A stretch of 33,304 bases of DNA, from positions 1 to 33,304 of the forward strand of contig JBBQVS010000040.1 in assembly GCA_038211295.1 (NCBI GenBank), read 5' to 3'. The notes beneath the pieces were generated by a model. The model was not told where the DNA came from. It saw only the letters and a program-made list of their open reading frames with translations, and made no database searches. Below, piece after piece: positions 8,252 to 17,126 of the stretch. The translations under genes and the position numbers were made by a program. The stretch is from JBBQVS01 sp038211295. GTDB taxonomy: Bacteria; Chloroflexota; Ktedonobacteria; Ktedonobacterales; Ktedonobacteraceae. Each line of letters opens with the position of its first letter. The stretch's first letter is position 1.

Positions 8252-8890
8252 ATGATGAATCGGCAGAACACGCTTCCCTTTCTTTCTGCCTATGAGTACG
8301 CGGACTACCTGGAAAAGTTGAGTGACGAGGAGTTTTGGCAGCTCGCGCGTGATAAGGCGGACACATCCAGACGTACTTCTTATCCATCCGCACCTACTGC
8401 TTCCTATGACGAGCTGTGGGTTTGTATTGCCTGTTCGCTGCGTGAAGCACGATGTATTGTACCATTGACAAATATTCGTGAAATTTTACCACCTTCACAA
8501 TCAATAACTCTCTTACCTGACATGCCGCACTGGATGTTGGGCATTTTAGCCTGGCGCGGTGAGACAATCGCGGTGATCGACCTCTGTGCCTACCTCACAA
8601 AAAAGCATTCTCCCTGTCCAATGCAACGTGTAACGCTTATTGTACAGCATGAAGGACTTGCGCTGGCATTTTGTGTGTTGGCTATTGATGCGACCTTTAT
8701 TACGATTGATCCCAAACAGATTGTGCTTTCGCAACCGTCAATGTTCTCTGTAGATATCGTGGGCATGTGGGAAGCAACTGCGCGACAGGTAGGCGAGATG
8801 GGCAAGCAAAACCTGTTCTATGTGATGCACCTTCCCGCATTTTTCCTGGATATTGTGCAAGGAATAGAGAGGGAAAAAGCACGTGAGTGA
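8252..8890 (+). CDS. CheW-like coupling protein
   Basis: 212 residues. The first ~50 residues (LSAYEYADYLEKLSDEEFWQLAR) form an acidic helical lead. The rest is a CheW domain: LREARCIVPLTNIREILP, then GILAWRGETIAVIDLCAYL, the hallmark segment in which CheW proteins carry a G-x-x-x-x-R-G motif. CheW domains are scaffolds that join receptors to CheA kinases; in Chp/Pil-type systems the equivalent is PilI. A gggga ribosome binding site precedes the tandem ATGATG at 8252. The stop overlaps the start of the CheA-like gene by 8 bp, which indicates translational coupling and a shared complex. No chemoreceptor, CheR or CheB gene is in the window. Confidence 0.85.
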   Translation: MMNRQNTLPFLSAYEYADYLEKLSDEEFWQLARDKADTSRRTSYPSAPTASYDELWVCIACSLREARCIVPLTNIREILPPSQSITLLPDMPHWMLGILAWRGETIAVIDLCAYLTKKHSPCPMQRVTLIVQHEGLALAFCVLAIDATFITIDPKQIVLSQPSMFSVDIVGMWEATARQVGEMGKQNLFYVMHLPAFFLDIVQGIEREKARE

Positions 8891-11303
8891 AGACCTCTCT
8901 CAGCAGGAGTACGGGGAAGAAGAGGAGGAGAATACTCACGCACACGGTGCTGGAGAAAAGGGTATGTCTGCCGATGACTTGGCGGTACTTCGCACCTTTG
9001 ATGAGATGGAGATATGGAAGACGCCTTCGTCATTTGATGTTCCAAATACTCCACCGTTGCGGACGCATAATGTGGTAGCAACCGACGAGGACATACTGCT
9101 CCTCTTCGCAGCAGAGGTAGATGAGGATATCGAGCAGATGAAGCGTGCGTTGAGTCAGCTAGAGCTTGACGACACGCTGGACACGACACGTTTCGCGGTC
9201 TTGCGTCACGTCGCACATAAGGTGCGTGGTACGGCAGGCGCGATGGAGCATTCCGCGATGGCGAGCATCGCACAGCGTATTGAAGAGATTATAGCACAGG
9301 TTGATAACGGCTCTCTCTTGCCTTTGATTGGCTTGAACGCGCTGGTGCAGGCCGTGCTCGCGCTAGAAATAACTCTGCGGGATGCGCTGGAACATGGGCG
9401 CGAAAGTGATCTCCCTTTGCGGAGACTGGAACACGAGCTGGAACAGCTTACGCTTTCTATGCCAGTCATACCTGTAAGGACGGTACATATAACTGTTCCC
9501 CTGACTGAATTAAGTCCTGTACCATCTGAAGTGGAAAATGGACTTCAAGGGGAAACCATCGAGCAAGACACACAGGCACTGCCGCCTCTGCCCCCCGGTA
9601 TCCGCATCGACACGCAACGTTTCGAGCGTCTGTTGAGCTTTTCAGAGCAACTCGCCGAGCGGCGCAATCCTCTAGAAAACGCGCAAGAGCAGGTGGAGGT
9701 CGCGCTACATGAGCTACACGCAGCGCAACTGCGTTTGCAGCATCTTGAGAGTTCGCTAGCGAACTTGACGACGCCACCTCCACTCCCACGCGTCTCACCT
9801 GGTTATCCTGCCTCTTCACTTGTCGAGCGGATGCTGAAAGATGCTGCTCCATATAGAAGTCCTCAACATGTGCGGAAGTTGAAGCCGCGCCCCTCTCTTG
9901 TCAAGGTCAACGCCGAGTCGGGTTGGGACACCTTAGAGTTAGAGCGTTTTAGCGAGCGCGAAAAAAGTGCTCACCTGCTGAGCGACGCGATGGCCTGTGT
10001 CACCCTTGCCGCCGCGCGTGTGCAGGACGCGTACACACATTTGCATCGTCTGACGCAACAGTACATGCAAGAGGCGACAGAGGTATATGCAAGTCTACAT
10101 TTACTGCGTCTGACTCCATTCAGCGTCCTTTTACCACGCCTGCAACGTGTGATTGCGAAGAGCGCGGTAGAGATACATTTCGAGGTAAGAGGCGAGGCCA
10201 CAGAGATTGACAAGGATATTCTGGATGCGTTGGCACCACCCCTATTGCGCTTGCTGCGTACCTGCGTCATTGATTCGTCACTAGTACGGGACAATGGAGA
10301 ACGAACCGAGACGCATAATATGCCCCATGTCTGGCTCTATGCGTCCGCGCTCAGCAACGAGGTCACGCTCGAACTCGGCTTTTCGATGGCGGTACAGGGG
10401 GGAGCGTTGGACGCGGTGCATCCCGCAATTCAGCAGCTTGGTGGTACGGTTGAACTCCAACGTAATAGCGAGGGGGGAGTCAGTTTCTACCTATGCTTCC
10501 CACGTTCGCAAGGAACGGTACGCGGTCTTCTGGTATTGGTTGGGAAGCAACAGGTTGTGCTACCCTTCTCACAGATACAACGTGTTGGCGATGAGCAGCA
10601 TGAGCAACTTGATATCGTGTATCGGCTTTACAAGCTGCTAGATTTTCCGCCTGAACCGCCCCCACATAGGCGCGTGTCTCCTGTTGTTGTGCTTCCACAG
10701 GGTCGCTCGCGTCTGGTTGCGGGTATTGTTGTCGATGAGGTGGTGTGCGATGTTGATGTTGTGGTGAAGCCACTTGACAGTCATTTGCGCCGCCCTGGTA
10801 TCGCGGGAACGGCCCTTGATGGTAAAGGAAATGTATTGCTCCTACTCGATGTCCCCGCCCTACTCAATTATTACACGACGGTGCGGCGTCACCTGTTGCC
10901 AGAGGAACAGGAGAATTCAAGAGTACAAAGAACGCAGCGTCTGGTGCTGATCGCGGACGATTCGCGTGTGCTGCGAACGTCACTTGCACAGACGCTGACA
11001 CACGCGAACTATGAGACGATTGAGGCCGGAGACGGGCTAGAAGCACTGGACAAGCTGACACAGACGCCACCGAATATCTTCTTGCTGGATATGGAGATGC
11101 CCAATCTGAGCGGCTATGATCTACTCAACATCATGCGCATCTATCCCGAACTTACCGATGTCAAGGTAATTATGCTCACCTCCCGCGCCTCCGATAAGCA
11201 TAAACAGCGTGCACTCGACCTAGGTGCTCACGCCTACTTGATAAAGCCCTGTCCACAACACGTTCTGCTCGAAACAATCGAAAGATTGCTAACAAGAAAA
11301 TAG
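8883..11303 (+). CDS. CheA-like hybrid protein (HPt, degenerate ATPase, CheW-like, receiver)
   Basis: 806 residues, GTG start overlapping the CheW-like gene by 8 bp. Domains in order: acidic N terminus; HPt domain about 65-170 with the phosphorylatable His112 in AHKVRGTAG; helical region about 255-310 and 370-425 (dimerisation-like); a region about 425-545 in the place of the HATPase; CheW-like domain about 548-675; receiver domain about 685-803 with Asp736 (LLDMEMP) and Lys788 (LIKP). The ATPase region keeps only general similarity at its end (GGTVELQRNSEGGVSFYLCFP). The N-box Asn, the D-x-G-x-G (G1) and the G2 motifs are not recognisable; the expected N-box position reads PPLLRLLRTCVID. It therefore looks kinase-dead but able to receive and pass phosphate through His112 and Asp736. 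Layout resembles ChpA/PilL-type proteins. Confidence 0.88.
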   Translation: MSEDLSQQEYGEEEEENTHAHGAGEKGMSADDLAVLRTFDEMEIWKTPSSFDVPNTPPLRTHNVVATDEDILLLFAAEVDEDIEQMKRALSQLELDDTLDTTRFAVLRHVAHKVRGTAGAMEHSAMASIAQRIEEIIAQVDNGSLLPLIGLNALVQAVLALEITLRDALEHGRESDLPLRRLEHELEQLTLSMPVIPVRTVHITVPLTELSPVPSEVENGLQGETIEQDTQALPPLPPGIRIDTQRFERLLSFSEQLAERRNPLENAQEQVEVALHELHAAQLRLQHLESSLANLTTPPPLPRVSPGYPASSLVERMLKDAAPYRSPQHVRKLKPRPSLVKVNAESGWDTLELERFSEREKSAHLLSDAMACVTLAAARVQDAYTHLHRLTQQYMQEATEVYASLHLLRLTPFSVLLPRLQRVIAKSAVEIHFEVRGEATEIDKDILDALAPPLLRLLRTCVIDSSLVRDNGERTETHNMPHVWLYASALSNEVTLELGFSMAVQGGALDAVHPAIQQLGGTVELQRNSEGGVSFYLCFPRSQGTVRGLLVLVGKQQVVLPFSQIQRVGDEQHEQLDIVYRLYKLLDFPPEPPPHRRVSPVVVLPQGRSRLVAGIVVDEVVCDVDVVVKPLDSHLRRPGIAGTALDGKGNVLLLLDVPALLNYYTTVRRHLLPEEQENSRVQRTQRLVLIADDSRVLRTSLAQTLTHANYETIEAGDGLEALDKLTQTPPNIFLLDMEMPNLSGYDLLNIMRIYPELTDVKVIMLTSRASDKHKQRALDLGAHAYLIKPCPQHVLLETIERLLTRK

Positions 11304-11358
11304 TATAGACAGAGTGGGCGATCATATATGTGACCGCCCACTCTGTCTATACTATTTT
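11297..11358. terminator. Bidirectional hairpin terminator between cheA-like gene and ftsH
   Basis: Perfect 24-bp inverted repeat, arms 11297-11320 and 11335-11358, with a 14-nt loop that can close 3 more pairs. The left arm contains the stop codon of the CheA-like gene, and the right arm ends 6 bp before the ftsH stop on the other strand. A-rich and T-rich arm ends give a U-run in both directions, as expected for convergent genes. Confidence 0.85.
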
Positions 11359-11364
11359 TAGTGT

Positions 11365-13362
11365 TTACCTGTATGAGGCAGGGGCCGATTCAATTGATCC
11401 CGTTTCGACCATGATGTCGCGCAATTGTTTGGCGTCGATGGTCTCGTGAAGGCGAAGCGTTTTGGCAACGCGGTCAAGTGTAGCGCGATGCTGCGTCAGC
11501 AAGGCAACGGCGCGTTCATGTGCATGTTTGACGATGCGGTTGACTTCCTCGTCGATGATTGCCGCTGTGCGTTCGCTATACTCGCGCGAACCCGTCGCCA
11601 GTGACGTACCTGCGAAGGGGTCTTCGCGCTCGCTGAACGAGATCGTGCCAAGTCGTTCGCTCATGCCCCACTTTGTCACCATTTGCCGCGCAATCGCGGT
11701 TACGCGTTGGAGGTCGTTTTCGGCACCTGTAGTGATGCGGCCTATTGCGACCTCTTCGGCAGCGCGACCACCGAGCGCGGTCACAAGTTGCGACTCAAGG
11801 TAATCCTGCGTGTAGTTGTAACGGTCATCGACTGGCGTGTACATGGTCACGCCGAGAGCCTGACCGCGTGGCACAATTGTGACCTTTGTTACTGGATCAA
11901 CAAAGTCTTGTAGCAGACCCGTTAGCGCATGTCCGCTCTCGTGATACGCCACAACGTTCAGGTCTTCCTCGCTAAGAATGAGGGGACGTTCCGCGCCAAG
12001 CAGAATCTTGTCCAGTGCCTCATCGAAGCACGCCTGATTGACCGCATCGAAGTTACGACGAGCCGCGAGCAGGGCCGCCTCGTTAATCAAGTTCGCGAGG
12101 TCCGCGCCCACCATGCCGGTTGTGCCACGGGCGACGGTGATAAGGTCAACGTCCTTCGCCATTGGCACATCCTTCGAGTGAATCTTGAGGATTGCCAGAC
12201 GCCCATTCCAATCGGGGCGATCAACGGTCACGCGACGGTCAAAACGGCCTGGGCGAAGTAGTGCTTTGTCGAGTCCGTCCGGGCGGTTGGTCGCGGCAAT
12301 AACAACAACGGCCTGCCGCGTGTCGAACCCGTCCATCTCTACCAGCAACTGGTTGAGCGTCTGTTCGCGCTCATCGTTGCTATTGATATTCGAGCCGCGC
12401 TGCTTACCAACGGCGTCGATTTCGTCAATGAAGATGATGCTTGGCGCGGCCTTTTTCGCCTGATCGAACAGGTCACGCACACGGCTCGCGCCGACACCAA
12501 CCAGAACCTCTACAAACTCTGAGCCACTCATGGAGAAGAAGGGGACGCTGGCCTCACCCGCGACAGCTCGCGCAAGCAAAGTCTTACCAGTTCCCGGAGG
12601 GCCTACGAGCAGGACGCCGCGCGGGATTTTACCGCCGAGTCGTTGAAACTTGCCGGGGGTTTTCAGGAACTCTACGACCTCTACTAGATCGTTCTTCGCC
12701 TCATCAACACCCGCGACATCGGCGAAGGTTGTGGTGGGCTTGTCTTCCAAAATGACCTTTGCCTTGCTCTTGCCAAAGCTAAAGATGTTCTGCTGGCTCT
12801 GTGTAGCGCGACGTGCAATCAGGTAGAAGGCACCAAAGACGAGTACCCACGGCAGAACGCCAAAGAGGATAGTTTGCAAAAAGCTATTATCATTCGCAGG
12901 CTTTGGCGTAATCACAACCTTGTTCTCGACAAGCAAACGTGTCAAAGCCTGGTCGCCTGCGGGAAGTTGCGTAAAGTGATATTGTGTTCCAGTCTTCGAG
13001 TTGCCGTTCGCGTCGGTAACTGTCACTGCGGTATTGAAGCTCCCTGTCACGTCTTGACCCTGGAAGACGGCGTTTTTAACATTGCCGCCCTTGACCTGCT
13101 GATAGTAGGTACTGTATGGTACTTCTACTACGTTGGGGCCACTATTGACGTTATTGTTGCTTGCTGTGAAGTAGGTAAATACCCAGTAGCCCAGCAACAG
13201 TACCGCGACAATCAGAACGCCACGTATCAGCAGCGATGTGTTGTCGCGCTTTCCGCCGTTGTTCCCGTTCGCGTCACCGCCACCATTTGAGTTCGGGCGT
13301 TGTGTACCCCGTGGCCCCTGCTCGTCGGGGTTCTGGTACATGTATGTAGCCTGAGCGTCCAT
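11365..13362 (-). CDS. ftsH: ATP-dependent zinc metalloprotease FtsH
   Basis: 665 residues. FtsH is a membrane-bound AAA+ protease that unfolds and degrades damaged membrane proteins and selected regulators. Seen: a Gly/Asn-rich cytosolic N terminus (about 20-42), longer than in E. coli; transmembrane helix 1 at about 46-66; an extracytoplasmic domain; helix 2 at about 163-183; Walker A GPPGTGKT (254-261); Walker B IIFIDEID (309-316); second region of homology AATNRPDGLDKALLRPGRFDR; zinc motif HESGH (474-478, most FtsH have HEAGH) and the third ligand Asp550 (GAENDLQRVT). All catalytic residues are intact. The start ATG has a weak agggt site. The gene is convergent with the CheA-like gene and diverges from the caspase-like gene across a structured 498-bp spacer. 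Confidence 0.97.
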   Translation of the reverse strand: MDAQATYMYQNPDEQGPRGTQRPNSNGGGDANGNNGGKRDNTSLLIRGVLIVAVLLLGYWVFTYFTASNNNVNSGPNVVEVPYSTYYQQVKGGNVKNAVFQGQDVTGSFNTAVTVTDANGNSKTGTQYHFTQLPAGDQALTRLLVENKVVITPKPANDNSFLQTILFGVLPWVLVFGAFYLIARRATQSQQNIFSFGKSKAKVILEDKPTTTFADVAGVDEAKNDLVEVVEFLKTPGKFQRLGGKIPRGVLLVGPPGTGKTLLARAVAGEASVPFFSMSGSEFVEVLVGVGASRVRDLFDQAKKAAPSIIFIDEIDAVGKQRGSNINSNDEREQTLNQLLVEMDGFDTRQAVVVIAATNRPDGLDKALLRPGRFDRRVTVDRPDWNGRLAILKIHSKDVPMAKDVDLITVARGTTGMVGADLANLINEAALLAARRNFDAVNQACFDEALDKILLGAERPLILSEEDLNVVAYHESGHALTGLLQDFVDPVTKVTIVPRGQALGVTMYTPVDDRYNYTQDYLESQLVTALGGRAAEEVAIGRITTGAENDLQRVTAIARQMVTKWGMSERLGTISFSEREDPFAGTSLATGSREYSERTAAIIDEEVNRIVKHAHERAVALLTQHRATLDRVAKTLRLHETIDAKQLRDIMVETGSIESAPASYR

Positions 13363-13458
13363 TTCAGACCCTGCTTTCTTTCTGTACAGAAGCGTACAGC
13401 GAATTGATAAAGTTGTGCTAGTGTGGGCATAATCACGCCCAGATAGGAAAAGTCAGGA

Positions 13459-13603
13459 GAGACCGCTCTCTTGCACGTAGGGTCTCTAATATGTAGGGGA
13501 GCGGTCTCCCTGCTTCTACGAGTCACTACAGCATACGGATTATCTATATCTTACACGTAGAGGCGAGGTTTCGTCTACGTTTTGCTCTAAAGATTGCTAG
13601 AGC
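13459..13603 (-). promoter_or_regulatory. Three consecutive inverted repeats upstream of ftsH
   Basis: Reading toward ftsH, the spacer holds three hairpin-forming elements. (1) gagaccgctc (13459-13468) with gagcggtctc (13499-13508), with a third ggtctc copy between them at 13481-13486. (2) acgtaga (13555-13561) with tctacgt (13574-13580), plus an inner CGA/TCG pair. (3) gctcta (13584-13589) with tagagc (13598-13603). They could be operators or a folded leader. The rest of the 498-bp spacer (13604-13860) holds AT-rich promoter-like DNA, with TATAAT at 13807-13812 facing the caspase-like gene but no clear -35 partner. Confidence 0.4.
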
Positions 13604-13860
13604 CATGTTCAGGGTGCGAAAAACCGCATCCAGTACATGTATTATAGTACGTAATAAATACGTTTCAGATCAGTAAAGGTTACGCCACAAAAATTGTACG
13701 ACCACGTACAGGGATAGCTACCCTATTGACGTTGGGGGAAGCGTTTTCGTGTACAGGGACAGGGACGTAGTGGGAGAGAGTAAGACCGAAAGTATAGCGC
13801 GTGGTGTATAATCAACCCATATGTGACTGACCGTAAAAACATAGGGGAAGATAGAATAGA

Positions 13861-15555
13861 ATGGAACATCGTTACGCCCTGATTGTTGGCATTGATGAGT
13901 ACGCCGACACAGACCATTTCATACAACTTCCGTTCGCGCAGGCCGACGCACGCGCTTTGTATTCGCTGCTGATCGATCCGGAGCGCGGCGGGTGGCGACC
14001 AGAGGATGTTGTGTATCTCGAAGGCAAGATGGCGACCCGCGATGAGATAGAGAGCCAGTTGCGTGATCTCTTTCTTGTTCGCGCACAGGCCGACGATCTT
14101 GTGCTGTTTTATTTCGCAGGCCACGCGTTCCTCGATCCTGCGACACAGGATGGCTACCTCTCACTACACGCGACGGACGCCGCGCGACCCGTGACGGGAC
14201 TGCATGTTCCAACGTTTGTCGATCACTATTTGTATGACTCGAAGGCAGGCAACATCCTGACGTTGCTTGATATTTCACATGCCGGCGTCAACTGGCGGCA
14301 ACGGCGCGATGTAGAGGACGCGTCCCCGCTCTTCGGGCAAGCGTTGCTTGATTTACCGCGCACACGGGGACGCGTTATCTTGACCTCGCATCGGCTCGCG
14401 GAGGTGTCGCAGGAGCAGATGGAGCAGGGGTACGGTGTGTTTATGTCGCATCTGCTGACGGGACTAGAGGGGGAGGCCGCCAACCCACGTACCGGGTGCA
14501 TCACGCTTGGCACACTGTACGATTATTTGGATGAGCAACTGCAATGGGACGAGGCCCAGTATCCGCAAAAGTTCGGCTACGAACACGGGGCGATGACGCT
14601 GATCGAGTGGGCGGAATGGCGCACCGCTTCGGCACCGCAACCGCTCACGAAGGGGCGGAGCGTTACCAGCGTTAATGTCCTTCCCCTGCACATCCTCACA
14701 GGGCATCGCGGACATGTCGATGATGTGGTCTTCTCGCCCGATGGCCTGCTCGTCGCCTCCTGTGGCGAAGATATGACGGTGCGCCTCTGGTCTACGGAGG
14801 CGGGTACGCTGCTACACACAATACATGGACATGAGGGCGCGGTGATGGGCGTCGATATTGCCCCGGATGGCAAAACTGTCGCCTCTTGTTCTGAAGACAA
14901 AACAATTCGTCTGTGGGACACTACGACGGGCAAGGCCACACGCATTATTCAAGGCCACCAGAGCGCGGTCTGGACAGTAGCCTTCTCGCTCGATAATCAG
15001 CATCTAGCTTCTTGCTCGAATGACGAGACGGTGCGTTTGTGGAATCCTGCAACAGGAGAGGAACAGGCAATGTTCGCAGGTCATCATAATGTGGTTGTTG
15101 GCGTCGATTTTTCCTATGATAGCCGTTATCTGGCTTCTTGCTCCTTCGACAAAACTATTTGCCTGTGGGATGTGAAGACGGGGACAATGCAGCGACGCCT
15201 GCGCTATAGCGATATTGTCTATGGTGTCGCGTGGTCGCCACAGGGCAATTTGCTCGCCTCCTGCTCCGCCGATGGCACGATCTGCCTGTGGGATCCGATG
15301 ACGGGCCAAATTGTACAGACGCTGACGGGTCATGACGGCGCGGTCTGGACGGTAGACTTCTCGGCGGACGGACGGTTACTCGTCTCTGGCTCGGAAGATG
15401 GTTCACTCAAACTATGGGATGTCTCGCAGGGACGAGAGCTACAGACCATCAATCATCGTATCGAGGTCTACGGCGTCGTCTTTGGCGCGAATGGCCTGCT
15501 TGCCAATAGTGCTGAAGACGGGGCAGTGCGTATCTGGCGAACGGAGGTCGCGTAG
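13861..15555 (+). CDS. Caspase-fold (peptidase C14-like) / seven-bladed WD40 fusion, catalytic Cys replaced by Ser
   Basis: 564 residues. The first ~240 form a caspase-like domain: YALIVGIDEYAD start, ADARALYSLL helix, and the catalytic His88 in FYFAGHA. The Cys motif, usually DCCHSG or DCCHAG, reads DISHAG (137-142), so the nucleophile position is Ser139 (codon tca). The C-terminal half is seven WD40 repeats from about residue 275 (for example GHEGAVMGVDIAPDGKTVAS then IRLWD), enough for one closed propeller. In bacteria such fusions are thought to act as proteases or scaffolds triggered through the propeller. This one may bind substrates or partners without cutting, or use Ser. No signal peptide or membrane helix. 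A Ser-for-Cys change from sequencing error is unlikely but possible. The Mre11/Rad50-like pair follows on the same strand. Confidence 0.92.
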   Translation: MEHRYALIVGIDEYADTDHFIQLPFAQADARALYSLLIDPERGGWRPEDVVYLEGKMATRDEIESQLRDLFLVRAQADDLVLFYFAGHAFLDPATQDGYLSLHATDAARPVTGLHVPTFVDHYLYDSKAGNILTLLDISHAGVNWRQRRDVEDASPLFGQALLDLPRTRGRVILTSHRLAEVSQEQMEQGYGVFMSHLLTGLEGEAANPRTGCITLGTLYDYLDEQLQWDEAQYPQKFGYEHGAMTLIEWAEWRTASAPQPLTKGRSVTSVNVLPLHILTGHRGHVDDVVFSPDGLLVASCGEDMTVRLWSTEAGTLLHTIHGHEGAVMGVDIAPDGKTVASCSEDKTIRLWDTTTGKATRIIQGHQSAVWTVAFSLDNQHLASCSNDETVRLWNPATGEEQAMFAGHHNVVVGVDFSYDSRYLASCSFDKTICLWDVKTGTMQRRLRYSDIVYGVAWSPQGNLLASCSADGTICLWDPMTGQIVQTLTGHDGAVWTVDFSADGRLLVSGSEDGSLKLWDVSQGRELQTINHRIEVYGVVFGANGLLANSAEDGAVRIWRTEVA

Positions 15556-15565
15556 AGGATGTGCG

Positions 15566-15596
15566 AAACGGGGCGTGCGAAAACTACGTCCCGTTT
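15566..15596 (+). terminator. Hairpin after the caspase/WD40 gene
   Basis: An 11-bp stem (15566-15576 with 15586-15596, one G-T wobble) with a 9-nt loop begins 10 bases after the stop codon. No T-run follows, so it is a weaker terminator candidate than the long hairpins elsewhere in the window. Confidence 0.45.
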
Positions 15597-15744
15597 GTAG
15601 CCCCCCAAATAGTCCTTATTTCTTCCTACAATTATAATGAACCGTCCTTGTTTGTGATAGACTTGCGTTTATAGACAGAAGCGCAAAACTTTCGTGTATC
15701 ATATGTATCTCTATAACTCCGTGTATTTTTGGATGTAATATAAA

Positions 15745-17070
15745 ATGACAGAGCAGCAAGACACTATTCAGGAACAACCCGTTGAGGCGAAAAGCGAACA
15801 GCAAGGTGTTGTGACGGTTGTCCTCACCGCAGACAATCACCTGGGCTACGACGCGTTTGGGCAGCACAAGCGTGAAGAGCGTCAACAACGCCTACGCGAC
15901 GCATTTCAGCAGGCGGTCACGTTCGCGCTGGGGCAGAAAGTTGATCTCTTTATTCAAGCGGGCGATCTTTTCGATACGACAGTTCCAATAGAGCGAGACC
16001 GCAGTTTCGTTGCCGCACGCCTGGCACAACTCAAGCAAGCGGGTATACGCACTATCGCGCTGGGTGGGACGCGGGACACGCCGGCGGAGCGGCAGGGCGA
16101 TCAGGGAAAAGGTGCGACGCCTGCACCGCTTATGAGCTATGCCCAGTTGGGCGCGTTACAGTATCTGCCACCCACTAGTGTTAGTGAAGAAGTCGAACCA
16201 CTGCTCTTCGATGTACACGGTACACAGGTGGGGGTGTGTGGTCTGGGAATGCTTGCGGAAAAAGACGGCGACCCCCTGGCACAGTTACGGGTACGCGATG
16301 ATATAGAACGCGCTGATGTATCTTTACTTGTTCTACACGCGCCAATCGAGGGAATGGGGAAAAGTGCAACAATAGGCGAGACGCGCACGCAAGTGAGCCG
16401 TGCCAGTATCGCGCACCAACACTTCTTTCGCTACATTCTCGCTGGCTATCATCATTCCTATAGTCACGCTGTGATTGGGAAGACGGACGTGATTGTTGCT
16501 GGCGCGACTCATGGCACACAAGGGCAACAGGGGAGAACGTCGGCGCAAGCTATTGAGAGTGTGCAGCATCCGGGCTTCGTTTTTATGGGGCTTGCTGCCG
16601 ATGGGATGCGCTGGTGCAATCATATCGCGGTAGACGCGTTAGAAACGAAACAGTTGCGTATCTCGACCACAGAACTCTGGGCAGATGAGGGCAATGTTGC
16701 CGAGGCCACGCCAACCGCGCGTATTCTTGCGCGGCTGGAACCATTATGCGACGCTGAGTCAACGATACAATTACGGCTTGAGGGCGAGTTGACACGTCGG
16801 CAATATCATCAATTAGACCTGAACACGATACGACGGTATGGGGAAGAGCACTGCTTCTCCCTTGCCATTGATGATAGTAACGTCTCTTTGCTCTCAGGGC
16901 AAGACGCGCTCTTCGCGGGTACGGGCGAACGTTTCTCTCCACGTGAAGAGTTGATAGCCGTCGCGGAAGAGTGGATTGTCGATACGGACGACGAGTATGA
17001 GAAAAAAGCCCTGCGAACGACCAAAGAAGAGTTACTGTTGGCGTTAGATGATACTAGAGGTAAGCGATAA
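15745..17070 (+). CDS. Mre11/SbcD-like metallophosphoesterase with altered metal motifs
   Basis: 441 residues. Family members are the nuclease subunit of Mre11-Rad50 (SbcCD) DNA-repair complexes. Seen: motif I ADNHLGY (Asp30, His32), motif II GDLFD (Asp74), motif IV LVLHAP (His198). Motif III, normally GNHD, reads GTRD (108-111): the metal-binding Asn is Thr109 and the catalytic His is Arg110. Motif V, normally GHxH, reads GYHH (234-237), so one metal His is Tyr235. Compared with P. furiosus Mre11, three of eight active-site residues are changed, so nuclease activity is doubtful. The C-terminal part (about 290-441) resembles the DNA/Rad50-binding cap and ends in an acidic helical tail. It precedes the Rad50-like gene by 56 bp. 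The pair looks more like Bacillus YhaO/YhaN than classic SbcD/SbcC. Confidence 0.85.
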   Translation: MTEQQDTIQEQPVEAKSEQQGVVTVVLTADNHLGYDAFGQHKREERQQRLRDAFQQAVTFALGQKVDLFIQAGDLFDTTVPIERDRSFVAARLAQLKQAGIRTIALGGTRDTPAERQGDQGKGATPAPLMSYAQLGALQYLPPTSVSEEVEPLLFDVHGTQVGVCGLGMLAEKDGDPLAQLRVRDDIERADVSLLVLHAPIEGMGKSATIGETRTQVSRASIAHQHFFRYILAGYHHSYSHAVIGKTDVIVAGATHGTQGQQGRTSAQAIESVQHPGFVFMGLAADGMRWCNHIAVDALETKQLRISTTELWADEGNVAEATPTARILARLEPLCDAESTIQLRLEGELTRRQYHQLDLNTIRRYGEEHCFSLAIDDSNVSLLSGQDALFAGTGERFSPREELIAVAEEWIVDTDDEYEKKALRTTKEELLLALDDTRGKR

Positions 17071-17126
17071 AGCGGTGAACGAACAATGTCCCTCGTGACA
17101 AGAGGAGCGAACGGAGTATTTTTTCC

